The notes beneath the pieces are model-generated. The model was not told where the DNA came from. It ran no database searches and was given only the letters and a program-made list of their open reading frames with translations. Position numbers and translations under genes: made by a program. From the NCBI GenBank assembly GCA_030452025.1, contig JAKDNC010000277.1:1-5341 (forward strand): DNA of 5,341 nucleotides, read 5' to 3'. The first letter of the stretch is position 1. Each line of letters opens with the position of its first letter. The stretch is from Nocardioides sp. GTDB taxonomy: Bacteria; Actinomycetota; Actinomycetes; Propionibacteriales; Nocardioidaceae. Positions 1 to 5,257 of the stretch are shown piece after piece.

Positions 1-121
1 TGCCGGGGGAGAGATTCATTCGGCTGAGCATTGTTCTCAGGGTTCTGCGTCAGTGCCGGATGAGGCGCGGGCCCGGGACGCACCTCATGGTCGATGCCTA
101 CTACGTGAGTCCGTGGCGCGC

Positions 122-159
122 CGAAGCTTCAAGTTCTATATAGCTAAGTTGAAGCTTCG
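122..159. promoter_or_regulatory. Perfect inverted repeat upstream of mntR, candidate autoregulatory operator
   Basis: An 11-bp arm CGAAGCTTCAA (122-132) is repeated as its exact reverse complement TTGAAGCTTCG (149-159), with a 16-bp AT-rich spacer containing TATATA (137-142), a possible -10. The repeat ends 16 bp before the chosen mntR start. Its position and symmetry fit an operator for a dimeric DtxR-family repressor acting on its own promoter. A near-copy of one arm (CGAAGTTTCAA, one mismatch) lies over the -35 of the Mn-uptake operon at 3476-3486, supporting a shared regulator. No convincing -35 is visible for TATATA, so the promoter is weakly supported. The binding protein is inferred. 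Confidence 0.55.
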
Positions 160-175
160 AGGCTATCGTCGTGCC

Positions 176-856
176 ATGTCCGTCGATGAGCTGTCTGCGA
201 GTGCCCAGAACTATCTGAAGGCGATCTGGGGGTTGTCCGAGTGGAGTGACGAGCCAGTGACGTTGAAGCTCATCGCGCAGCGGACCGGTGTTGCCCTGTC
301 GTCCGCTTCGGATGCGGTGCGGAAACTGACTGAGCAGGGTCTTCTGTCTCACGCGAGGTATGGCTCGGTCGAGTTGACGGAGGTCGGTCGTGCGTACGCG
401 CTGGTGATGGTGCGGCGGCATCGCTTGATCGAGACGTTTCTGGTGGAGACCCTCGGGTATCGGTGGGACGAGGTCCACGAGGAGGCCGAGCAGCTCGAGC
501 ACGCCGTCTCGGACTTGATGGTGGAGAGGATCGATGACGTTCTGGGTCGCCCCCGGCGTGACCCGCACGGTGATCCAATCCCTGCAGCGGACGGAACAGT
601 GACCGTGCCTGATGCGCGGCGTCTCACCGACGTCGGAGCGGAGGGCAGGTTTGTGGTCGAGCGGATCTCGGACACGGACCCGGCGATGTTGCAGTTCTTC
701 GAGTCCCAGGGCATCGGAGTCGGGGCCACGCTTGTGGTCGCGGCGGGAGCGCCGTTCTCCGATGCGCTGGAAGTTCGTTCTGGAGAAGTGGGCTCGCCAA
801 CGTTGCTGGGACGCTCTGCGACAGATGCCCTCTACGTCTCTGCGGGGCCTACCTGA
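176..856 (+). CDS. mntR: MntR-type manganese-dependent transcriptional repressor (DtxR family)
   Basis: This 226-residue protein is a cytoplasmic metal-sensing repressor, expected to bind DNA when Mn2+-loaded and shut off Mn import. Residues 1-65 form the winged helix-turn-helix. Residues 75-135 form the metal-binding/dimerisation domain, with ligand-type residues His82, Glu86, His101, Glu105, Glu108 and His109. Residues from about 150 to 226 form the SH3-like (FeoA-like) domain of longer DtxR proteins. Glu105 sits where iron-sensing DtxR/IdeR has Cys102, which favours Mn. Length and sequence resemble mycobacterial MntR/SirR (Rv2788 type), as I recall it. Asn12 replaces the Asp expected at the ligand position of Bacillus MntR Asp8. 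The open frame extends back to a GTG at 53, but family similarity begins at ATG 176; GAGG at 159-162 is a distant, weak ribosome site, so a short leader or leaderless start is possible. It converges on and overlaps the permease gene by 25 bp. Confidence 0.9.
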   Translation: MSVDELSASAQNYLKAIWGLSEWSDEPVTLKLIAQRTGVALSSASDAVRKLTEQGLLSHARYGSVELTEVGRAYALVMVRRHRLIETFLVETLGYRWDEVHEEAEQLEHAVSDLMVERIDDVLGRPRRDPHGDPIPAADGTVTVPDARRLTDVGAEGRFVVERISDTDPAMLQFFESQGIGVGATLVVAAGAPFSDALEVRSGEVGSPTLLGRSATDALYVSAGPT

Positions 857-1734
857 TCCTCACGCCGGCGAGCCGTATCGCGTCGATACCGGCGAGCTCC
901 GACCTTCTTGCTGAGCAGGCCGTGCTTGGGACTGATGAGGTAGACGAGTGCGAAGGCGCATCCCTGGGTGAGGACGACGAGGCCGCCTGGTGAGGCGTCG
1001 ACCCAGTAGCTGATGTAGATCCCGACCACGGAACAGAGTGACGAGAGGACCGGCGCGATCACGAGCATCCGCCCGAAGCGGTCGGTGAGCAGGTAGGCCG
1101 TCGCTCCGGGAATGATGAGCATCGCGACGACGAGCACCACTCCCACGACCTGGAGAGCGGCAACTGCGGTCAGCGCCAGAAGACCCAGCAGCAGCGCGCC
1201 GAGGAATCGGGGAGACAGGCCGATGGCGTGGGCGTGTGTCGGGTCGAAGGCATAGAGCGTGAGGTCGCGACGTTTGAACACCAGGGCGATGAGAGCCACG
1301 GTTGCCAGGATCGCGATCTGGACGAGATCTGCGCGGGAGACGCCGAGGATGTTGCCGAAGATGATGTGATTGAGGTCGGTCTGGCTGGGTGTGACCGAGA
1401 TCAGGACCAGCCCCAGGGCGAAGAGAGTGGTGAAAACGATGCCGATGGCCGCGTCCTCCTTCACGCGGCTCGTCCCACGGACGAGACCGATCATTCCGAC
1501 CGCCAGGAACCCGAAGACGACCGCACCGATGGCGAAAGGGACGCCGAGGATGTAGGCGATGACGACTCCGGGGAGGACGGCGTGAGATACGGCATCCCCC
1601 ATGAGCGACCATCCGATGAGCACCAGCCAGCACGACAGCAGTGCGCACACCACGGCAGCGATCACGGTCGTGACGAGCGCACGGGTCATGAAGTCGTAGG
1701 AGAGCGGCTCGAGGAGCCAGTCGAGCGGCGTCAT
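832..1734 (-). CDS. mntC: Manganese ABC transporter permease (MntC/SitC-like, ABC-3 family)
   Basis: This 300-residue integral membrane protein forms the channel of a metal ABC importer, probably as a homodimer since only one permease gene is present. Many hydrophobic segments are visible, roughly at residues 17-41, 53-85, 96-114, 134-153, 176-206, 223-244 and 250-267, typical of the ABC-3 (ZnuB/MntB/SitC) family. Between the first and second segments is the family motif GDAVSHAVLPG (46-56), and the cytoplasmic region around 88-95 (TSRVKEDA) is also characteristic. The C-terminal tail (276-300) is strongly basic and presumably cytoplasmic. The ATG at 1734 overlaps the ATPase stop as ATGA and is preceded by an AGGAGGG ribosome site (1741-1747, minus strand) six bases upstream. 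The final 25 bp overlap the end of convergent mntR. Substrate (Mn rather than Zn) is inferred from the binding protein and the adjacent MntR. Confidence 0.93.
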   Translation of the reverse strand: MTPLDWLLEPLSYDFMTRALVTTVIAAVVCALLSCWLVLIGWSLMGDAVSHAVLPGVVIAYILGVPFAIGAVVFGFLAVGMIGLVRGTSRVKEDAAIGIVFTTLFALGLVLISVTPSQTDLNHIIFGNILGVSRADLVQIAILATVALIALVFKRRDLTLYAFDPTHAHAIGLSPRFLGALLLGLLALTAVAALQVVGVVLVVAMLIIPGATAYLLTDRFGRMLVIAPVLSSLCSVVGIYISYWVDASPGGLVVLTQGCAFALVYLISPKHGLLSKKVGARRYRRDTARRREDQVGPAET

Positions 1735-2474
1735 GCGGCACCCTCCTGCTGCAGAACGTCCAGACCGAAGGCGAGAGCGAGCCTCTCGGGCGTGAGGGCC
1801 TCGTCCACCGGGCCGTGGAAGAGGATGGTTCGCAGCAGCAGCACGGCGTCGTCGGCCAGCTGCGGCAGAGCATGGAGGTCGTGGGTGGAGACCAGGACGG
1901 TACGGCCGTCGTCCGCGAGTGCGCGGAGAAGATCGACGATGGTGGCTTCGCTGCGCTTGTCGACGCCGGCGAAGGGCTCATCCAGCAGCATGATCCGTGC
2001 GTCTTGGGCGATCCCGCGGGCGACGAAGGCGCGCTTCTTCTGCCCGCCGGAGAGCTGGCCGATCTGCCGATTCGCGTACTCCGTGAGCTCCACCCTCTCC
2101 AAGGCTTCGTCCACAGCGATGCGGTCAGCGGGCCGAACACGGCGCGTGGCGCCCTGGTGGCCGTACCTTCCCATCATCACGACGTCTCGGACAGAGACGG
2201 GGAAAGCCCAGTCGACGTCCTCGCTCTGGGGGACGTATCCGACGAGCCCTCGCCGCCTGGCCTGCGCCGGCTGCGCGCCATTCAGCAGGACGCTGCCTGC
2301 TTCAGGCCGGACCATTCCGGTGATCGCCTTGAACAAGGTGGACTTCCCGGAGCCGTTCATTCCGATCAACCCCGTCACCGCACCCGCCCGCACCGCAACA
2401 GATACGTCGTCGAGGGCGAGCACATCGCCGTAGCGGACGGTGACACCTTTGACATCGATCGCCGCTGTCGTCAT
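1731..2474 (-). CDS. mntB: Manganese ABC transporter ATP-binding protein
   Basis: This 247-residue cytoplasmic ATPase powers the metal importer. All ABC motifs are intact: Walker A GMNGSGKST (38-46), Q-loop Gln83 in VPQSEDVDW, signature LSGGQ (141-145), Walker B IMLLDEP (161-167) followed by the D-loop, and switch His198 in STHDL. The DVDWAFPVSV stretch after the Q-loop is typical of the Zn/Mn (ZnuC/MntB/SitB) branch. Length is normal for the family. The ATG at 2474 overlaps the mntA stop as ATGA; a GGGGAGGA ribosome site lies at 2478-2485 (minus strand). The stop overlaps the mntC start in the same way, so the three genes are almost certainly one translationally coupled operon read from the 3.4-kb side. 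Confidence 0.95.
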   Translation of the reverse strand: MTTAAIDVKGVTVRYGDVLALDDVSVAVRAGAVTGLIGMNGSGKSTLFKAITGMVRPEAGSVLLNGAQPAQARRRGLVGYVPQSEDVDWAFPVSVRDVVMMGRYGHQGATRRVRPADRIAVDEALERVELTEYANRQIGQLSGGQKKRAFVARGIAQDARIMLLDEPFAGVDKRSEATIVDLLRALADDGRTVLVSTHDLHALPQLADDAVLLLRTILFHGPVDEALTPERLALAFGLDVLQQEGAA

Positions 2475-3403
2475 GAGTCCTCCCCGGTGAGTCCCGCAGT
2501 GATGGTGTCCGCATCGTGGCGGATCAGATCCAGGTACGTGGGCACCGGGCCACCTTCCTCGGAGAGCGAGTCCACATACAGCGTCCCTCCGAAGCGTGCA
2601 TCCGTAGCACCCACGACCTGCTGCATGGGGTCGTCGGAGACCGTCGACTCGCAGAACACGGCGGGGACCTCGTTCTCGTCGACGAACTCGATCGCGGATG
2701 TGATCTGCTGCGGAGTGGCCTGCTGCTCGGCGTTGACGGGCCAGATGTACTTCTCGGTCAGCCCAGCATCTCGGGCGAGGTAGGAGAATGCGCCCTCGCA
2801 GGTCACCAGCGCTCTCTGGCTGGTCGGGAGATCGTCGAGCTCGCCCGTCAGGTCATCTTGGACCTGCTGGAGCTGCTGCTTGTAGGTCTCCCCGTTCCTC
2901 TCGTAGTCCTCAGCGTGTTCCGGGTCGAGATCGCTGAACGCCGCGACCATGTTGTCGACGTACACCTGCACGTTCTTCGGGCTCATCCAGGCGTGCGGGT
3001 TGGGCTTGCCCGCGTAGGCGTCCCCCGCGATGTCGATGGGATCGATCCCCTCCGAGACCACGACATGAGGCACATCGACTTCCTCGACGAACTGGCCGAA
3101 CCACACCTCCAGGTTCAAGCCGTTGTCCAGGATCAGGTCGGCATCCGAGGCCTTCCGGATGTCTCCCGGCGTCGGCTCGTACCCGTGGATCTCCGCGCCA
3201 GGCTTCGTGATCGACTCGACCACGAGATGGTCGCCCGCAACATTCTCCGCGATGTCCTCCAACACGGTGAACGTCGTCAACACCACCGGCTTCTCTCCGT
3301 CGTCGGCATCCGGCCTGGCTCCACCTGAGCAGCCGGTGAGCACCAGCGCCGCACTCGCAACGACCGCGCCGAGCACAGCCTTCCATCGCCCTCGCACCTG
3401 CAT
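2471..3403 (-). CDS. mntA: Manganese-type solute-binding lipoprotein of ABC importer (cluster A-I)
   Basis: This 310-residue surface lipoprotein captures metal and delivers it to MntBC. Residues 1-24 are a signal peptide (basic RGRWK, then a hydrophobic stretch) ending in lipobox LTGC with Cys25 as the lipidated residue. The cluster A-I ligands are visible as His73 (in AEIHGYEP), His137 (NPHAWMSP), Glu203 (TCEGAFSYL) and Asp278 (YVDSLS). This His-His-Glu-Asp set matches Mn/Fe binders such as PsaA/MntC. Zinc-specific ZnuA proteins usually have a third His and a His-rich loop, and both are missing here. I chose ATG 3403 over an upstream in-frame GTG at 3442 because GGAGAGAGG (3410-3418, minus strand) lies six bases before it and the signal peptide then has normal length. 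It is the first gene of the mntABC operon, divergent from nrdI. Confidence 0.93.
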   Translation of the reverse strand: MQVRGRWKAVLGAVVASAALVLTGCSGGARPDADDGEKPVVLTTFTVLEDIAENVAGDHLVVESITKPGAEIHGYEPTPGDIRKASDADLILDNGLNLEVWFGQFVEEVDVPHVVVSEGIDPIDIAGDAYAGKPNPHAWMSPKNVQVYVDNMVAAFSDLDPEHAEDYERNGETYKQQLQQVQDDLTGELDDLPTSQRALVTCEGAFSYLARDAGLTEKYIWPVNAEQQATPQQITSAIEFVDENEVPAVFCESTVSDDPMQQVVGATDARFGGTLYVDSLSEEGGPVPTYLDLIRHDADTITAGLTGEDS

Positions 3404-3409
3404 CAGTGA

Positions 3410-3418
3410 CCTCTCTCC
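3410..3418 (-). promoter_or_regulatory. Ribosome binding site deciding the mntA start
   Basis: GGAGAGAGG on the minus strand lies six bases before the ATG at 3403. The alternative in-frame GTG at 3442 would add 13 residues ahead of a complete lipoprotein signal peptide and falls within a few bases of the predicted transcription start, so the ATG is preferred. Confidence 0.7.
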
Positions 3419-3424
3419 GCTCAC

Positions 3425-3440
3425 GACCACACGCGTGGTC
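3425..3440 (-). other. Small hairpin in the mntA leader
   Basis: GACCAC (3425-3430) and GTGGTC (3435-3440) form perfect 6-bp arms around a 4-base loop. If transcription starts about ten bases downstream of the predicted -10, this stem is close to the 5' end of the mntABC transcript, before the ribosome site. It could protect the RNA 5' end, or it may have no role. No riboswitch architecture is recognisable in this leader of about 45 bases. Confidence 0.35.
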
Positions 3441-3456
3441 ACTTCTAGACGCCCAG

Positions 3457-3486
3457 ATCCTAAGGTTCGACACGCCGAAGTTTCAA
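3457..3486 (-). promoter_or_regulatory. Predicted promoter of the mntABC operon
   Basis: On the minus strand TTGAAA (3481-3486) serves as a -35, five of six matching the sigma-70-type consensus. After an 18-bp spacer comes TAGGAT (3457-3462), which fits the actinobacterial TAnnnT -10. Transcription would begin near 3450, giving a leader of about 45 bases. The -35 lies inside the regulator-like motif and inverted repeat at 3471-3496, so a bound repressor would block RNA polymerase directly. Confidence 0.65.
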
Positions 3487-3496
3487 ACCCGGCGTG
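3471..3496. promoter_or_regulatory. Candidate MntR operator over the mntABC -35
   Basis: CACGCCG (3471-3477) and CGGCGTG (3490-3496) are perfect 7-bp inverted arms around a 12-bp centre that itself contains an imperfect palindrome GTTT-C-AAAC. Within it CCGAAGTTTCAA (3475-3486) matches CCGAAGCTTCAA at 121-132 upstream of mntR in 11 of 12 positions. The element covers the mntABC -35 and lies about 120 bp before the nrdI start, so it could also influence the divergent nrdIF promoter. Assignment to MntR is inference from shared sequence and gene context. An mRNA hairpin is an alternative reading, but the site appears to be upstream of both transcripts. Confidence 0.5.
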
Positions 3497-3526
3497 GCGT
3501 ACGCTTGAGGGCCGTCGGGCTTGATA

Positions 3527-3542
3527 TCACTACATGTGGCAC
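3527..3542. promoter_or_regulatory. NrdR-box-like element 1 upstream of nrdI
   Basis: The 16-bp element is centred on ACATGT (3532-3537) in CACTACATGTGG, resembling the imperfect palindrome (about ACACTACATGTAGTGT in actinobacteria) bound by the ribonucleotide reductase repressor NrdR. The right half is degenerate. The main support is a second element exactly 31 bp away, the spacing (three helical turns) known for paired NrdR boxes. Confidence 0.55.
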
Positions 3543-3557
3543 CCCCGCGGAGTGCGG

Positions 3558-3573
3558 ACCCAACATCTAGTAG
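3558..3573. promoter_or_regulatory. NrdR-box-like element 2 upstream of nrdI
   Basis: CAACATCTAGTAG (3561-3573) is centred on ACATCT (3563-3568) and closely resembles actinobacterial NrdR boxes. Its centre (3565.5) is 31 bp from that of element 1 (3534.5). Together they predict NrdR control of nrdIF in response to dNTP/ATP levels. No -10/-35 pair for nrdI stands out clearly; the promoter probably lies among these boxes. Confidence 0.6.
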
Positions 3574-3603
3574 TTCAAGGTCGGGTCGAGTGTGACGACG
3601 ACG

Positions 3604-3610
3604 AAGGAGG
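3604..3610 (+). promoter_or_regulatory. Strong ribosome binding site deciding the nrdI start
   Basis: AAGGAGG is a perfect Shine-Dalgarno sequence five bases before ATG 3616. An in-frame GTG at 3592 lies upstream of it and would put the site inside the coding sequence, so ATG 3616 is the start. Confidence 0.8.
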
Positions 3611-3615
3611 GATCG

Positions 3616-4125
3616 ATGACGGCAGGCATCGAGCGCGCAGCACCGGGACTCGGAACACGTGACCTGACGCCACAGGAGTCCGCAGATCTCGTGTTCTTCT
3701 CCAGCGTCTCCGAGAACACGCTGCGCTTCGTGGAGAGGCTGGGGCGGCCTGCGGTGCGGATCCCGCTCCGCCCCCGTGTCGAGGGGATGGTCCGCGTGTG
3801 CCGCCCCTTCGTTCTGGTGGTCCCCACCTACGGCGGCGGCGAGCAGGCCGGGGCCGTGCCGAAGCAGGTCATCGCCTTCCTCAACGATCCCGCCAACCGT
3901 GCGCTGCTGCGCGGGGTGATCACCGCAGGCAACACCAACTTCGGCGAGCACTACTGCCTCGCCGGCCCAGTCATCTCCCGAAAGTGCGGTGTCCCAGAGC
4001 TCTATCGCTTCGAACTCCTGGGCACCCAGCGCGACATCGAGCGCGTGAACGAAGGGCTCGACCGCTTCTGGGCACGAACCGCCACGACGAACGACAAGAA
4101 CAACGAACAGAGGAGAACAGCATGA
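3616..4125 (+). CDS. nrdI: NrdI flavodoxin-like activator of ribonucleotide reductase
   Basis: This 169-residue FMN protein activates NrdF by supplying a reduced oxygen species: superoxide/peroxide for Mn class Ib, and superoxide for the metal-free class Ie enzyme. The phosphate-binding loop is visible at FFSSVSENT (27-35), followed by FVERL, then VPTYGGG (69-75), AGNTNFGEHYCLAG (104-117) around the flavin, and YRFELLGT (130-137), all hallmarks of NrdI. About 24 residues precede the first core strand and a hydrophilic tail of about 20 follows (DKNNEQRRTA), so the ends are longer than in compact NrdI proteins. The stop overlaps the nrdF ATG as ATGA, indicating translational coupling and roughly matched production with NrdF. 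Neither nrdH nor nrdE lies beside it. Confidence 0.95.
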   Translation: MTAGIERAAPGLGTRDLTPQESADLVFFSSVSENTLRFVERLGRPAVRIPLRPRVEGMVRVCRPFVLVVPTYGGGEQAGAVPKQVIAFLNDPANRALLRGVITAGNTNFGEHYCLAGPVISRKCGVPELYRFELLGTQRDIERVNEGLDRFWARTATTNDKNNEQRRTA

Positions 4126-5132
4126 CCGCCACAACAGCCGTAGAAGGCTCCATCACCCCTCCGGCATACCGACACGACCCCAGCGCACCGCTGCGTCCGA
4201 TCAACTGGAACCGCGTGAGCGACGAGAAGGACCTCGAGATCTGGAACCGCCTGACCGCGAACTTCTGGCTGCCCGAGAAGGTGCCCCTGTCCAACGACCA
4301 CCAGGCCTGGCAAGCACTCGCGCCCCATGAACGAACCCTCACCATGCGAGTCTTCACCGGCCTTACCATGCTCGACACCGTGCAGGCCACCGTCGGGGAG
4401 ATCTGCCAGATCCAGGACGCCCGCACAGAGCACGAGGAAGCCGTCTACACCAACATCGCCTTCATGCAGTCCGTCCACGCCCGCTCGTACTCCTCGGTGT
4501 TCTCGACCCTGACCAGTACCCGAGAGATCGATGAGGCCTACCGCTGGGCGATCGGCAACGACCTGCTTCAAGCGCGATGCAAGAAGGTGCTCCAGCACTA
4601 CTACGGGCCCGACCCGTTAAAGCGGAAGGTGTCCTCCACCCTGCTCTCCAGCCTTCTGCTCTACGCCGGCTTCTACCTGCCGCTGCACTTCTCCGTGCAC
4701 GCCACCCTGACCAACACCGCCGACATGATCCGACTCATCCTGCGCGACAAGGCCGTGCACGGCTACTACTCGGGCTACAAGTACCAGCGCGGCCTCGAGG
4801 CTCACCCCAACCGCCGCGACGAGATGAAGGAGTTCACGTACACCCTGCTCGAAGAGCTCTACGAGCTCGAGCTCGACTACTCCGGCGAGCTCTACGAACC
4901 CCTCGGGCTAATGGACGATGTCGCCGCATTCGTGCGCTACAACGCGAACAAATCCCTCATGAACCTCGGCTACCCGGCACGGTTCACCGCCGACGAGACG
5001 TCAGTCAGCCCAGAGATCCTCGCCGCGCTCGCCCCCAACGCCGACGAGAATCACGACTTCTTCAGCGGAAGCGGATCGTCGTACATCATCGGCAAGGCCG
5101 AGCACACCAGCGACGACGACTGGGACTTCTAG
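4122..5132 (+). CDS. nrdF: Class Ie (metal-free, QSK-type) ribonucleotide reductase R2 subunit
   Basis: This 336-residue protein is the radical-generating subunit that works with catalytic NrdE to make deoxyribonucleotides. It aligns end to end with class Ib NrdF: INWNR (27-31), ANFWLPEKVPLSND (46-59), TMLDTVQ, VHARSYSS, LTNTADMIRLILRD and the C-terminus DWDF that docks on NrdE. Asp85, His119, His213 and the radical tyrosine Tyr123 are kept. Three metal-ligand glutamates are replaced: Gln116 (FMQSVHARSY, CAG at 4467), Ser176 (LLSSLLLYAGF, TCC at 4647) and Lys210 (RDKAVHGYY, AAG at 4749). Gln/Ser/Lys at exactly these sites defines the QSK branch of class Ie R2, where the Tyr is hydroxylated to a DOPA radical with NrdI's help and no metal is used. 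An AGGAG (4111-4115) precedes the ATG. Longer in-frame reading upstream overlaps nrdI and is not coding. One TTA codon (Leu166, 4617-4619) is unusual in such GC-rich DNA. Confidence 0.95.
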   Translation: MTATTAVEGSITPPAYRHDPSAPLRPINWNRVSDEKDLEIWNRLTANFWLPEKVPLSNDHQAWQALAPHERTLTMRVFTGLTMLDTVQATVGEICQIQDARTEHEEAVYTNIAFMQSVHARSYSSVFSTLTSTREIDEAYRWAIGNDLLQARCKKVLQHYYGPDPLKRKVSSTLLSSLLLYAGFYLPLHFSVHATLTNTADMIRLILRDKAVHGYYSGYKYQRGLEAHPNRRDEMKEFTYTLLEELYELELDYSGELYEPLGLMDDVAAFVRYNANKSLMNLGYPARFTADETSVSPEILAALAPNADENHDFFSGSGSSYIIGKAEHTSDDDWDF

Positions 5133-5170
5133 ACACGCAGACTCACCTGTCGGACTCGAAGCGGTACCGC

Positions 5171-5203
5171 GCTTGCCCCGGATCGCTACGACCCGGGGCA
5201 AGC
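5171..5203 (+). terminator. Strong hairpin after nrdF, likely transcription terminator
   Basis: GCTTGCCCCGG (5171-5181) pairs perfectly with CCGGGGCAAGC (5193-5203) around an 11-base loop, 38 bases past the nrdF stop. There is no U-tract, but U-poor GC-rich hairpins are commonly taken as terminators in actinobacteria. A 10-bp palindrome GCGGTACCGC (5161-5170) abuts it. Confidence 0.65.
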
Positions 5204-5221
5204 ACTCAGCGCAGACCGTGC

Positions 5222-5257
5222 TGCGACAGACCTGAACCCGTCCGCAGGTCTGCCGCA
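5222..5257. repeat. Second inverted repeat downstream of nrdF
   Basis: TGCGACAGACCTG (5222-5234) pairs with CAGGTCTGCCGCA (5245-5257), 12 of 13 positions with one mismatch, around a 10-base loop. It could be a back-up terminator, or the terminator of a gene arriving from beyond the window on the minus strand. No U-tract is visible in either direction. The rest of 5133-5341 shows no gene I can support. Confidence 0.45.

Noticed and set aside
24..40. Small inverted repeat CTGAG...CTCAG near the left edge
   Set aside because: Five-base arms with a seven-base gap are expected by chance, and nothing around them supports a terminator or operator.
53..175. Longer mntR starting at GTG 53
   Set aside because: The extra 41 residues have no family similarity, lack a ribosome site, and would put the perfect inverted repeat inside the coding region.
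176..856. Iron-dependent DtxR/IdeR regulator
   Set aside because: Glu105 is present where iron-sensing members have Cys102, and the protein resembles the MntR/SirR branch beside a Mn-type importer.
860..2433. Long open frames on both strands across the transporter genes (860-2140 minus, 1228-2433 plus)
   Set aside because: They give low-complexity Arg/Pro/Ser-rich or acidic translations with no family features and overlap clearly real mntB and mntC; they are out-of-frame shadows typical of high-GC DNA.
2471..3403. ZnuA-type zinc-binding protein
   Set aside because: The third ligand is Glu203 in CEGAF rather than His, there is no His-rich loop, and the neighbouring regulator is MntR-like rather than Zur.
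3404..3450. Mn riboswitch (yybP-ykoY type) in the mntA leader
   Set aside because: The predicted leader is only about 45 bases with one short hairpin, too small for the conserved yybP-ykoY fold.
3798..4121. N-terminal extension of nrdF through the nrdI gene
   Set aside because: The upstream in-frame stretch overlaps nrdI in another frame and reads as Arg-rich nonsense; ATG 4122 has an AGGAG and matches the family N-terminus.
4122..5132. Canonical Mn/Fe class Ib NrdF
   Set aside because: Three required ligand glutamates are replaced by Gln, Ser and Lys, matching class Ie rather than random loss; a Lys in the metal site is not compatible with a normal dimetal centre.
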